DNA of 64,000 nucleotides from Sagittula stellata E-37. GTDB lineage: Bacteria > Pseudomonadota > Alphaproteobacteria > Rhodobacterales > Rhodobacteraceae. Below the pieces are notes generated by a model. That model had not been told where the DNA came from, did not search any database, and saw only the letters and a program-made list of their open reading frames with translations. The position numbers and the translations under genes were made by a program. The DNA lies in NCBI RefSeq assembly GCF_039724765.1, contig NZ_CP155729.1, positions 930,001 through 994,000 on the forward strand, in the 5' to 3' direction. Of this stretch, positions 8,532-17,564 are shown piece after piece. The stretch's first letter is position 1; each line of letters starts with the position of its first letter.

Positions 8532-9148
8532 TGGCCTGGTCGATCGTCGATCCGGTGATGTTGCTGGCCTTCCTGCCTGTGGGTCTGGCGCTGAACGTCA
8601 CGCCGGGACCGGACATGCTGTTCTGCATGGCGCAGGGTCTGCGCGGCGGGCCGCGGTGCGGCTGGGCGGCCTCTGCCGGGGTGGCCTCGGGCGGCATGGT
8701 CCACGTGCTGCTGGCCGGACTGGGGCTGGGTGCGTTGGTCGCCGCGGTGCCGGGGGCCTTCGACGCGATCCGCTGGGCGGGGGCGGCCTACCTCGTCTAC
8801 ATCGCATGGAAGACTTGGCGAACGCCGCTGGCCGGTGTGGACTCACCGCCGCTGCGGCCGTTCCACGCCGCCCGGCAGGGCTTTGTCGTGAACATGACCA
8901 ATCCGAAGTTCATCCTGTTCGTGTTGGCCTTCGTGCCGCAGTTCGTGGATCCCTCGCGGCCCGTCTTGGCGCAGTTCCTGATCTTCGGCACGATGATGAG
9001 TGCGGGCGGTGTCGTGGTGAACGGTCTGGTCGGTCAGTTCGCCGGACGTCTGCGCCGCCATCTTCAGGGCGGTACTGGCACGGAGCGTGGGCTGCGCTAT
9101 GCCTGTGCGACGCTGTTCGGCGGGCTTGCGGTGCGACTGGCGCTCTGA
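8528..9148 (+). CDS. LysE/RhtB family amino-acid exporter
   Basis: The 206-residue membrane protein has about six hydrophobic helices and the LysE-superfamily N-terminal motif Asn-Val-Thr-Pro-Gly-Pro-Asp-Met, later Asn-Pro-Lys-Phe-Ile-Leu-Phe. Members export amino acids or homoserine lactones; the substrate here is unknown. The start is one of two adjacent ATGs (8528 or 8531) overlapping the TGA of the uracil-DNA glycosylase, so the pair is translationally coupled. A start 45 bases upstream is also open but would lie deep inside the glycosylase gene. Confidence 0.88.
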   Translation: MMAWSIVDPVMLLAFLPVGLALNVTPGPDMLFCMAQGLRGGPRCGWAASAGVASGGMVHVLLAGLGLGALVAAVPGAFDAIRWAGAAYLVYIAWKTWRTPLAGVDSPPLRPFHAARQGFVVNMTNPKFILFVLAFVPQFVDPSRPVLAQFLIFGTMMSAGGVVVNGLVGQFAGRLRRHLQGGTGTERGLRYACATLFGGLAVRLAL

Positions 9149-9150
9149 CC

Positions 9151-9729
9151 GTGATCTGGCGTTGGGGTCTCTTGCTGGCTTTGGGGCTTTCTGGCGCCGC
9201 GCAGGCGCAGGGCATCGACCATGCGGCGATCTTCGAACGGGAGGCCGCGCGCGTCGTGGAGGCCGGGACGGAAGACGGCGCGGTTGTCGAGACCCTGCAG
9301 ATGGAGAACGGAATCGAGCTTCGGCGCCTGACAGCGGAGGACGGGGTCGTCACCTACGAGGGCATCGACCGCAGTGGTCTGGGCGCGGTCGGTTGTCTCT
9401 ACCGCATCTACTTCGAACTGGACGCCGCCGGACGGTTCTGCCCCTGGGCCCCGCCGCCGGAGGCCGCGCAGACCTTCGAGCGGCGGTTGAACCGGATCGC
9501 GACCTTCGTGGCGGAGAACGGCGAACCCCGGCGTGAACCCGGTGAGGCGCCCGCCATGCTGGACGCGGCGCGCGAGGCCTACGGGCGGGAAGTGGCGCGG
9601 CTTGGATGTCCGGACCCCGGCGAGGGCATGCAGGGATTTGCCGCGGCGCTGGCCTCCGAAGCGATGGACCCGGTGCTTGACATGGCGCTCTCCGTGCCGA
9701 GATTGCCGGTCATGCTTCCCTGTCTGTAG
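9151..9729 (+). CDS. secreted/periplasmic hypothetical protein
   Basis: Translation from the GTG at 9151, two bases after the LysE-family stop, gives 192 residues with a clean signal peptide (Trp-Arg-Trp-Gly then Leu/Ala-rich to Ala-Gln-Ala-Gln at about residue 18). The mature part has four Cys, possibly two disulfides, and no family I recognise. Moderate confidence in the start: no strong ribosome binding site is visible and coupling to the upstream stop may be used. It ends 11 bases before moaB, suggesting one operon from the glycosylase through moaB. Confidence 0.7.
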   Translation: MIWRWGLLLALGLSGAAQAQGIDHAAIFEREAARVVEAGTEDGAVVETLQMENGIELRRLTAEDGVVTYEGIDRSGLGAVGCLYRIYFELDAAGRFCPWAPPPEAAQTFERRLNRIATFVAENGEPRREPGEAPAMLDAAREAYGREVARLGCPDPGEGMQGFAAALASEAMDPVLDMALSVPRLPVMLPCL

Positions 9730-9740
9730 AAGGTCCGCCC

Positions 9741-10283
9741 ATGTCCCGTATCGACGAGTCCAAAGAGTTCATCCCGGTGCGCATCGCGGTGCTGACGGTC
9801 AGCGATACCCGTTCCCTGGCCGAGGACCGCTCGGGCGACACGTTGGTCGCGCGGCTGACCGAAGCGGGGCACATCCTTGCGGATCGCGACATCGTGAAGG
9901 ACGAGCGTGCCGCGATTTCGGACCGGTTGCGCGTATGGATCGCCGATCCGGACGTGGATGTCGTGATCTCCACCGGGGGCACTGGGCTGACCGGGCGCGA
10001 CGTCACGGTCGAGGCGCACCGCGACGTCTACGAAAAGGAAATCGACGCCTTCGGGACCGTCTTTACCATTGTTTCCATGCAGAAAATCGGGACGAGCGCG
10101 GTGCAGAGCCGGGCCACCGGCGGGGTCGCGGGCGGCACCTACCTGTTCGCTTTGCCCGGCAGTACCGGCGCCTGCAAGGACGCCTGGGACGAGATATTGA
10201 AGTGGCAGCTCGACTACCGGCACCGCCCCTGCAACTTCGTCGAAATTTTTCCGCGTCTGGACGAACACAGGCGACGGAAGTGA
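9741..10283 (+). CDS. moaB: molybdenum cofactor biosynthesis protein B
   Basis: The 180-residue protein has the MoCF-binding fold: Val-Leu-Thr-Val-Ser-Asp-Thr-Arg near residue 15, then Ile-Ser-Thr-Gly-Gly-Thr-Gly-Leu-Thr-Gly-Arg-Asp around 75-87, and Ala-Leu-Pro-Gly-Ser near 135. MoaB/MogA proteins adenylylate molybdopterin before molybdenum insertion, although the E. coli MoaB itself appears inactive. Length matches the family. Other Moco genes in this window (fdhD, mobA, mobB, moeA) are distant. Confidence 0.92.
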   Translation: MSRIDESKEFIPVRIAVLTVSDTRSLAEDRSGDTLVARLTEAGHILADRDIVKDERAAISDRLRVWIADPDVDVVISTGGTGLTGRDVTVEAHRDVYEKEIDAFGTVFTIVSMQKIGTSAVQSRATGGVAGGTYLFALPGSTGACKDAWDEILKWQLDYRHRPCNFVEIFPRLDEHRRRK

Positions 10284-10392
10284 TCCGTCCATGCGTATTA
10301 TCACGTAAGTCCTTTGGCGGCGCTTGGTTTCGGGAGGGCTTTCAATACGTGCGACGTGACGTGATGCTGCACCTCAACGGGAGACGGTCCGG

Positions 10393-11850
10393 ATGCGATT
10401 TCTACGCAAGAGCCTGACAGGGCTCTTCCTGTTTGCGCTGACGCTCGGGCTTCTGGCCTGGGCGGCTCTGATGGTGCGCGACGCGGTCGTTGCCAGAATG
10501 AACGAGGAGCCGAACCGCCGTCCTGCACAGGAGCGGGTCTTTGCCGTGAACGTGGTCGATGTGTCGTTCGGCACGGAACGCCCCGTCCTGTCGGCCTTTG
10601 GCGAAGTGCAGAGCGTGCGCACGCTGGAACTGCGCGCGGCGGCGTCCGGTACGCTGGTCGACCTCGATCCGGAATTTGTCGAAGGCGGTCAGGTGGATGC
10701 CGGGCAGCTTCTGGCACGGATCGACCCGGCCAACGCCGAGGCTGCTGTGGAACGTGCCGGGAGCGATCTTTTGGATGCGCAGGCGGAACTGCGCGAGGCG
10801 GAGCGCGCCATCGGCATCGCCCGCGACGAACTGGTCGCGGCCGAGGAACAGGTGCGCCTGCGCGAACAGGCCCTGCAACGGGCGCGCGATCTGCTGGAGC
10901 GCCGTGTCGGGACCGAAGCGGCTGTGGAGACGGCGGAACTCGCCCTGTCGTCGGCCCGCCAGTCGGTGCTGAACCAGCGGCAGGCGGTGGCCACCGCCGA
11001 GGCGCGCATCGACCAAGGCAAGACAGCGCAGCGGCGCGCGGAAATCGCCGAGGCAGAGGCCGAGCGAGGGCTTCGCGACACGGAGATCAGGGCGCAGTTC
11101 GCGGGCACGCTGACCGAAGTGACGGTTGTCGCCGGGCGGTTGGTGTCGGCCAACGAACAACTGGCGCAACTGGTCGATCCGGAGGCGCTGGAAGTGGCTT
11201 TCCGCGTCTCGACACCGCAATACGTCCGGCTTCTGGACCAGACGGGCCGCTTGAAGACATCCCCCGTCGCGGTGCGCCTGGACGTCTTCGGCACGGAGAT
11301 CGCGACCACCGGCCGCCTGTCGCGGGCCAGTGCCTCGGTGGGCGAAGGCCAGACAGGGCGGCTGCTGTTTGCGACGCTCGACGGGGCGCGCGGTTTCAAG
11401 CCGGGCGACTTCGTGACCGTCGAGGTCGAGGAGCCGGAGTTGCCCTCCGTCGCCCGCTTGCCCGCAACGGCCTACGGCGCGGACGGTGCGGTTCTGGCGC
11501 TCGACACGGAGGGGCGGCTGGAGGTCGTCCCGGTGACCCTGATGCGCCGCCAGGGCGACGACATCCTGATACGAGCCGAGGGTCTGGAAGGGCGCGAAGT
11601 CGTGGCGCAGCGCACACCGCTTCTGGGGGCCGGGATCAAGGTGCAGCCGCTCAGGCCGGGCGTCACCGAAGAGGCACGGGTGCCGGAGATGCTGGAACTG
11701 ACGGCCGAACGGCGCGCCCGGCTGATGGCCTTCGTCGAGGGCAACAAACGCATGCCCGCAGAGGCCAAGACCCGTATCCTCGCGCAGCTTCAGCAGGACC
11801 AGGTTCCCGCGGACATGGTGCAGAGGATCGAAGAGCGCATGGGCGGCTGA
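10393..11850 (+). CDS. RND efflux system periplasmic adaptor (HlyD/MFP family)
   Basis: The 485-residue membrane fusion protein has one N-terminal hydrophobic anchor (about residues 8-29), a lipoyl half-motif, a long Ala/Glu/Arg-rich alpha hairpin coiled coil (about 115-240), the second lipoyl half, and beta-barrel domains. An unusual C-terminal segment of about 60 residues after the barrel (Glu-Leu-Thr-Ala-Glu-Arg-Arg-Ala-Arg onward) is charged, predicted helical and not part of standard AcrA-like proteins. It lies 43 bases upstream of the pump gene and forms the pump complex with it. No outer-membrane factor gene is adjacent, so a shared TolC is expected. Confidence 0.9.
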   Translation: MRFLRKSLTGLFLFALTLGLLAWAALMVRDAVVARMNEEPNRRPAQERVFAVNVVDVSFGTERPVLSAFGEVQSVRTLELRAAASGTLVDLDPEFVEGGQVDAGQLLARIDPANAEAAVERAGSDLLDAQAELREAERAIGIARDELVAAEEQVRLREQALQRARDLLERRVGTEAAVETAELALSSARQSVLNQRQAVATAEARIDQGKTAQRRAEIAEAEAERGLRDTEIRAQFAGTLTEVTVVAGRLVSANEQLAQLVDPEALEVAFRVSTPQYVRLLDQTGRLKTSPVAVRLDVFGTEIATTGRLSRASASVGEGQTGRLLFATLDGARGFKPGDFVTVEVEEPELPSVARLPATAYGADGAVLALDTEGRLEVVPVTLMRRQGDDILIRAEGLEGREVVAQRTPLLGAGIKVQPLRPGVTEEARVPEMLELTAERRARLMAFVEGNKRMPAEAKTRILAQLQQDQVPADMVQRIEERMGG

Positions 11851-11893
11851 CGCGCCGCGATGACGTTGCAATCACCCGTTCCGGAGGGGGCGC

Positions 11894-14800
11894 ATGGTAC
11901 GTGAACTGCCAAAGTCGGCTGGGGGCATCTTCGGCTATTTCACCCGGCATCCCACGCTGGCGAACCTGCTGCTGGTGATCCTGCTGGCGTCGGGGCTGCT
12001 GGCGGTGCCGAACATGCGGGCGCAGTTTTTTCCCGACGTGATCGTGGACGAGATCGACGTGTCGGTGTCGTGGGACGGCGCCGGGGCGGAGGATATCGAC
12101 GCCGCCATAGTGCAGCTTCTGGAGCCTGCGCTGCTGGCGGTCGAGGGCGTGGAATCCTCGCGCGCCAATTCCCGCGAAGGCCGCGCCAGCATCGAACTGG
12201 AGTTCGAACCCGGCTGGGACATCGCCCGCGCCGCGGACGACGTGCAGCAGGCGGTGGACGGGATCACCGGCCTGCCGGAGGACGCTGACGAACCGAAGGT
12301 GAGCAGAGGCGGCTGGCGCGACCGCGTGACCGATGTGGTCATCACGGGACCGGTGGGCGTCGACCAGCTTGCCCGTTTCGCCGACGAATTCACCGTGCGC
12401 CTCTTTGCCAAAGGGGTCACGCGCACGACGATCCAAGGTGTCGCCGCGCCGCAGATCCTGGTCGAGGTGCCATCCACAAGCCTCATTGCCCACGACGTCA
12501 CCATGCAGGACATCGCGGCGGCCATCGCGGCAGAGGTGGACGCCGATCCGGCTGGCGACGTGGCTGGGGCGGGCGCGCGGGTCCGGACGGGGATCGAGAA
12601 ACGCTCGGCCGACGATATCGCGGCCATTACCCTGCGCTCCAACCCGGACGGTTCGAAGCTGACCATCGGCGATGTGGCGCAATTGCGCGAGGAAGGCGTG
12701 GACCGCCAGCGCAGCTATTTCGTCGGCGAGAACCCGGCGATCTCGGTGCGGGTCGACCGGTCGGACCGGGGCGACGCCATCAGCATCCAGGAGCAGGTCG
12801 AGGAGGTCGCCGCAGCCTATCAGGCCACGCTGCCTGCAGGCGTGACGATCGAACTGATCCGTACGCGGTCGGAGGCGATCACCGGGCGGCTCAACATCCT
12901 GACGGACAACGCCTCCATGGGGCTTCTGCTGGTGGTCGCGCTGCTGTTCCTTTTCCTGAATACGCGCACCGCCTTTTGGGTGGCGGCGGGGATTCCCACG
13001 TCAATGCTGGCCGCAATCGCGCTGATGTACGTGGGCGGGCTGACGATCAACATGATCTCGCTCTTCGCGTTGATCATCACGCTGGGGATCGTGGTCGACG
13101 ACGCCATCGTGGTGGGTGAGCACGCCGATCACCTGTCGCGGCAGGGATTCGGCCCCTACGAGGCGGCGGAACGCTCGGCGGCGCGCATGGCATTGCCGGT
13201 GTTCTCTGCGACGCTGACCACGGTCATCGCCTTTTTCGGGCTGACGGCCATCGGGGGCACGTTCGGAGAAATGATCGCCGACATCCCCTTTACCGTCATC
13301 ACCGTGCTCCTTGCCTCGTTGGTGGAGTGCTTCCTGATCCTGCCGAACCACATGGCCCACGCCCTGAAACCGCGCGCGTCGACCGGGTTCCGGGCGTGGC
13401 GCGCGGCGACGGGTTTCGTCGGCGAGGTGATCGTGGGCACCCTGGCGGTCGGGTTGACCCTGCTTGCGATCCTGTCGCTGCCGGGCGTCGCCGACGGCAT
13501 CTGGAGCACGTGGGGCGAAACTCCGGGATGGATCGTCACGCTGCACGACAGCGCCGTCGCCCTGCGCGGCACGATCCTTGGCCAGCCGCTGTGGATCGGT
13601 GTGCTGCTGGTTACGCTGGTCGCTGCCGCGCTGGGGCTCCGGCTGATCCGGATGGACGGTGCAAGGCGCCGTGCGGCGCTGAACGATCTGTCGGACATGG
13701 GCATCGACAGCGCCAGCCGGGTGGTCAACCGGGGCTTCCGGCAAGTCCGGGAACGCGGCTTCCGCCCCTTGATGGCAGTGGTCATCCGGGCGCGCTACGT
13801 CGTGCTGGCGACTGCGACGCTGGTCCTTGCCACGCAGGCGGTGTTGTTCATCAGCGGCGACGTGCAATGGCGATTCTTCAACTCGCCGGAGCGCGGATCG
13901 ATCAGCGGCAACTTCGCCATGGCACCGGGCGCCACGCGCGAGGACACGCTTGCGCAGATGCGTCTGTTGCAGAAGACCACCGAAGAGCTTGGCCGCGAAT
14001 ACGAGGAACGCTATGGCCGCAACCCGCTGGACTACGTCATGGCAGAGATCGGCGGCGGGTCCGGGCGCGGGTTGTCGAGCGCGGACACCAAGGACGCCGA
14101 CCAGCTTGGCGCAATCTCCATCGAACTGATCGAGGCCGACGCGCGGCCCTATTCCTCCTTTGCATTCGTCGGCGAGCTTCAGGAACGCGTGGAGAAGCAC
14201 CCGTTGGTCGAGGAGATCTCGTTCCGGGGCTGGCGGTCCGGCCCTGGCGGCGATGCGCTGGACGTGAAGTTCATCGGCTCCGATTCCGAGACGCTGAAAG
14301 CCGCCGCCGAGGATCTGAAGGCCGCGCTCGCCGCCTTTCCGGAGGTGTCGGCGGTGGAGGACAATCTTGCCTACGACAAGGAAGAGCTCATCCTCGACCT
14401 GACGCCGCAGGGGCAGGCGCTTGGCTTCGACATCGACGGGCTGGGCCGGGTGCTGCGCAACCGGCTTGGCGGTATCGAGGCGGCGAGCTACCCGGTCGGT
14501 CCGCGCTCTGCCGAGATCCGGGTGGAGCTGCCTGAGGGCGAACTGACGGCGGATTTCCTCGAACGGATGATGCTGCGCACGCCGGACGGCGCCTACGTGC
14601 CGCTGGCCGACATCGTGCGGGTGGAGCGGCGGACGGGCTTTTCCACCGTACGGCGCGAGAACGGCGTCCGGCAGATTTCCGTGAACGGCGACATCTCGGA
14701 AGACGATCCGGCCCGCGCAACGGAGATACTGACCACGCTGGAAGAGGTCATTCTACCGCGCATCGCGAACACGCGGCAGGTCGACTACGACATCTCCGGC

Positions 14801-15601
14801 CTGTCGGAGCAGGAGGACAGGTTCCTTGCCGACGCCGAGCTGGGGCTGGCCATGGTGCTGCTGGGCATCTACCTCGTGCTGTCCTGGGTCTTTGCAAGCT
14901 GGACGCGGCCGGTGGTGGTGATGGCGATCATTCCCTTCGGTCTTGTGGGGGCGGTCTATGGCCACTGGCTGTGGGATGTCCCGCTGAGCATGTTCACGGT
15001 GGTGGGTTTGCTGGGCATGACCGGGATCATCATCAACGATTCCATCGTGCTGGTGACGCAGATCGACGAATACGCCCGCGACCGGGGCCTGATCCCGGCG
15101 ATCATCGACGGCGCGGCGGACCGTCTGCGGGCGGTCTTCCTGACCTCGGCCACGACGGTGCTGGGCCTTGCGCCGCTGCTTTATGAACGTTCGGCAGATG
15201 CGCAGTTCCTGAAACCTACGGTCATCACGCTGGTCTACGGGCTTGGCTTCGGGATGGTGCTTGTGCTGCTGGTCGTGCCCTCGTTGGTGGCGGTGCAGCA
15301 CGACGTGGCGGTGGCATGGTCGGCGCTGAAGCGCGGCTGGCGGTTCCGCAGTGCGCCGGTGCGCGGCTTGCTGGTCGGCGGGACGCTGGCGGTGGTGGCC
15401 TGGCTGGGGCTGACGCTGGGCATGGTGGCCTTCGGCGGCGGAATGCCCGCCGCGCTGACGCCTTTCGGAAATCCCGCGTCGGCGGGTACGGCGCTGGCGG
15501 TCTTCCTGATCGGTGCGGCGGTGCTGGTGCTGGCCCTGTGGCTGGCCGCGGCGCTGGTGGTCCTGCTGCGGCGCGGGTCGATGCGGGCAGGCGGCGCATA
15601 G
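11894..15601 (+). CDS. RND superfamily efflux pump with extra membrane segments
   Basis: The 1235-residue inner-membrane pump is about 190 residues longer than AcrB. The TM4 Asp pair is present (Gly-Ile-Val-Val-Asp-Asp-Ala-Ile-Val-Val, about residue 397). In TM10 the motif reads Gly-Ile-Ile-Ile-Asn-Asp-Ser-Ile-Val-Leu, without the Lys of AcrB, as in several other RND subfamilies. The extra length comes from an insert between TM6 and TM7 (about 510-600) with two hydrophobic stretches, and a C-terminal extension (about 1140-1235) with two more. Substrate unknown. It is in an operon with the adaptor upstream; no TetR regulator is adjacent. Confidence 0.93.
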   Translation: MVRELPKSAGGIFGYFTRHPTLANLLLVILLASGLLAVPNMRAQFFPDVIVDEIDVSVSWDGAGAEDIDAAIVQLLEPALLAVEGVESSRANSREGRASIELEFEPGWDIARAADDVQQAVDGITGLPEDADEPKVSRGGWRDRVTDVVITGPVGVDQLARFADEFTVRLFAKGVTRTTIQGVAAPQILVEVPSTSLIAHDVTMQDIAAAIAAEVDADPAGDVAGAGARVRTGIEKRSADDIAAITLRSNPDGSKLTIGDVAQLREEGVDRQRSYFVGENPAISVRVDRSDRGDAISIQEQVEEVAAAYQATLPAGVTIELIRTRSEAITGRLNILTDNASMGLLLVVALLFLFLNTRTAFWVAAGIPTSMLAAIALMYVGGLTINMISLFALIITLGIVVDDAIVVGEHADHLSRQGFGPYEAAERSAARMALPVFSATLTTVIAFFGLTAIGGTFGEMIADIPFTVITVLLASLVECFLILPNHMAHALKPRASTGFRAWRAATGFVGEVIVGTLAVGLTLLAILSLPGVADGIWSTWGETPGWIVTLHDSAVALRGTILGQPLWIGVLLVTLVAAALGLRLIRMDGARRRAALNDLSDMGIDSASRVVNRGFRQVRERGFRPLMAVVIRARYVVLATATLVLATQAVLFISGDVQWRFFNSPERGSISGNFAMAPGATREDTLAQMRLLQKTTEELGREYEERYGRNPLDYVMAEIGGGSGRGLSSADTKDADQLGAISIELIEADARPYSSFAFVGELQERVEKHPLVEEISFRGWRSGPGGDALDVKFIGSDSETLKAAAEDLKAALAAFPEVSAVEDNLAYDKEELILDLTPQGQALGFDIDGLGRVLRNRLGGIEAASYPVGPRSAEIRVELPEGELTADFLERMMLRTPDGAYVPLADIVRVERRTGFSTVRRENGVRQISVNGDISEDDPARATEILTTLEEVILPRIANTRQVDYDISGLSEQEDRFLADAELGLAMVLLGIYLVLSWVFASWTRPVVVMAIIPFGLVGAVYGHWLWDVPLSMFTVVGLLGMTGIIINDSIVLVTQIDEYARDRGLIPAIIDGAADRLRAVFLTSATTVLGLAPLLYERSADAQFLKPTVITLVYGLGFGMVLVLLVVPSLVAVQHDVAVAWSALKRGWRFRSAPVRGLLVGGTLAVVAWLGLTLGMVAFGGGMPAALTPFGNPASAGTALAVFLIGAAVLVLALWLAAALVVLLRRGSMRAGGA

Positions 15602-15612
15602 CCCCGCCCTAC
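15593..15612. repeat. dispersed GC-hairpin repeat, related copy at end of RND gene
   Basis: This 20-bp element shares 19 of 20 bases with 51198-51217; it begins GGCGCATAG and ends CCCTAC. It contains the TAG stop codon of the RND pump gene. It belongs to a loose family of elements with GTAGGG or CCCTAC arms seen again at 51191-51217, 51298-51324 and 59886-59917. Confidence 0.5.
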
Positions 15613-15725
15613 AGTCGGTCACACACAAACGGAGAGCGGTGGTCCGATGCCCAACGGCCGGACCTGCTGCGCCGTCGATGCGGGAGAGGCCAGAGACCTC
15701 CCCGGCGGAACCGCCAGAGAAGGCG

Positions 15726-16538
15726 TCAGTCGCAGCCGCGGATTTCGACCGGCATCCGCCCGCCTAGTACCGTCAGTACCATCTGGGAGCGGTCCAGCGC
15801 AAAGGCGGCGCGGGACATGTGGGACACGCGCGTTTCGGCCACCAGTTGCCCGCCGCGCAGCGAGGTCTTCGGCTCTGCCACCCAAAGTTCCGGATCGGCA
15901 AATTCGATCACGGTCTCTTCTTGGCCGGTGGCGCCGGGCAAGGTGACCGCCACATTCAGGCCGATTCCGTTGGGCGCGGCGGATACTGTGCAACTAACCG
16001 ACGTCACGCCGGCATCGCCGCGCCCGAACGGCACGTCGGCCATGGCTGCGGCGATGCGTGGGTCGGGTTTGCGGGAATCGGCGGGCAGGGTGGCCGACAC
16101 CTTCAGCCGCTGGGGCAGGCACACGTCCTTGCAGATGCCGATCTCGATGGTGCCATTCAACTGCGCGTCCTTGCCAGCGTTCCGCAGAGAGACACGCAGG
16201 GGCAGGACAACCTCGTCGTGGTAGCCTACGGAGCGCATCCCCGACTGCCAGAAAACCTGCGGACTGGGCCAGGAGACGGACACCGCGCGGGTGTTCTGCG
16301 CGCCCTGCCAGTCGAAGCTGGGCGGAATGCCCGCGTCGCCGGGACTGCGCCAGTAGGTCTTCCACCCGGGCGCGAGGCGCAGTTGCAGGGCCGCGACGTG
16401 GTCGCCATTCGGCAGGCGCCAGCCGGGGAGGATCGCGGCGTCGAGCATGCTCTCGTACCGGTCTGCCCGGGCGGGTTCAGGCAGGATCAGCGAAGCGGCC
16501 AGAACCGGGGCCAATAGGGCAAGCAGGATTTTCTTCAT
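15726..16538 (-). CDS. DsbD N-terminal-like periplasmic protein
   Basis: The 270-residue product starts with a signal peptide (Met-Lys-Lys-Ile, hydrophobic core, cleavage near Ala-Arg-Ala) and has an immunoglobulin-like thiol-disulfide domain with Ile-Gly-Ile-Cys-Lys-Asp-Val-Cys-Leu-Pro near 160-170, similar to the Cys-containing N-terminal domain of DsbD/ScsB. There is no DsbD membrane or thioredoxin domain, so it may take electrons from another DsbD/CcdA-type protein; that is inference. The start at 16538 is favoured over a 121-residue upstream extension because of the signal peptide. It is convergent with the RND pump and divergent from yqgE. Confidence 0.8.
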   Translation of the reverse strand: MKKILLALLAPVLAASLILPEPARADRYESMLDAAILPGWRLPNGDHVAALQLRLAPGWKTYWRSPGDAGIPPSFDWQGAQNTRAVSVSWPSPQVFWQSGMRSVGYHDEVVLPLRVSLRNAGKDAQLNGTIEIGICKDVCLPQRLKVSATLPADSRKPDPRIAAAMADVPFGRGDAGVTSVSCTVSAAPNGIGLNVAVTLPGATGQEETVIEFADPELWVAEPKTSLRGGQLVAETRVSHMSRAAFALDRSQMVLTVLGGRMPVEIRGCD

Positions 16539-16704
16539 GCGGAAAGGGATGCTATGGCCGTGCTCAAAAGGGAAGTCACCTTGAAGTGAGAGCGCCGAGA
16601 GGGGTGGCGGCAGGGCCACGTTCTTGCGCATGGGCCGGGGCTGTCGCATGGTGGGTCGAAAGCCGACCGCGCCAGAACGTCGGCTACGGAACTTGAAGGT
16701 GGGC

Positions 16705-17286
16705 ATGGCGGATAAGCGTGACATTGCGACGACGAACCTGACGGGCCATCTGCTGATCGCGATGCCGGGCATGGCCGATCCGAGGTTCGATCTGAGTGTG
16801 GTCTTCATTTGCGACCATTCCGACGAGGGCGCGATGGGCCTGATCGTCAACAAGCCGACGCCGGACATCGACATGTCGGCGCTGCTGTCCCAACTGTCCA
16901 TCGAGAACCCCGCAGGGCTCGACGGGACGAAGGTGCGCTATGGCGGGCCGGTGGAGATGGGGCGCGGCTTCGTGCTGCATTCGCCCGATTACACGTCGGT
17001 GGTGACGACGCTGGACGTCACACCGGAGCTGAAGATGACCGCGACGCTGGACGTGCTGGAGGACCTTGGGCAGGGCAAGGGGCCGGAGCGCTGGCTGATG
17101 ATGCTGGGTTATGCCGGCTGGGGCCCGGGCCAGCTGGAGAGCGAGATCGCCGAGAATGCCTGGCTGGTCGGACCGTCTTCGGCCGATTTGATCTTTGAGT
17201 TGACCGACGGCGAGAAGTGGGAGGCGGCGCTGGAAAGCATCGGGGTCTCTCCGCTGCTGCTGTCGAGCGAGGGCGGGCGCGCCTGA
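16705..17286 (+). CDS. YqgE/AlgH family protein
   Basis: The 193-residue protein is a full-length member of the YqgE/AlgH (UPF0301) family: Gly-His-Leu-Leu-Ile-Ala-Met-Pro-Gly-Met, Phe-Ile-Cys-Asp-His-Ser, Gly-Leu-Ile-Val-Asn-Lys-Pro, Gly-Gly-Pro-Val, and Gly-Tyr-Ala-Gly-Trp-Gly-Pro-Gly-Gln-Leu-Glu. Its biochemical role is unsettled. The ATG at 16705 follows an AAGGTGGG ribosome binding site and removes a 27-residue Arg-rich extension. Confidence 0.93.
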   Translation: MADKRDIATTNLTGHLLIAMPGMADPRFDLSVVFICDHSDEGAMGLIVNKPTPDIDMSALLSQLSIENPAGLDGTKVRYGGPVEMGRGFVLHSPDYTSVVTTLDVTPELKMTATLDVLEDLGQGKGPERWLMMLGYAGWGPGQLESEIAENAWLVGPSSADLIFELTDGEKWEAALESIGVSPLLLSSEGGRA

Positions 17287-17564
17287 AGAACGGTCGCGAC
17301 GATGCCCATGGACCTGGCGCCATGCGGACACGGAATGGCGGACGATCCTCACAGAACTGAACGCACGCCTGGCCTCGGGCCGGACAACATGGCCATACCG
17401 CGCCCGACGGACTGTTCCATGGGTCTTGCCTCATGCGAACCCTGCGGACGTCCCCCGTATGCTCTAACGCCTGCCAGACGGCGCCGCAGCGTTCCGGGTT
17501 GTGCCGGTGGGCGGAGGCCGACGTCCAGCCGAGGGTTTGCTGACGGTCCACCGGCCGGGGCGGC

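Noticed and set aside
17302..17564. Forward frame after yqgE
   Set aside because: It runs on into the antisense of the Sua5-type gene and shows no domain or start signal.
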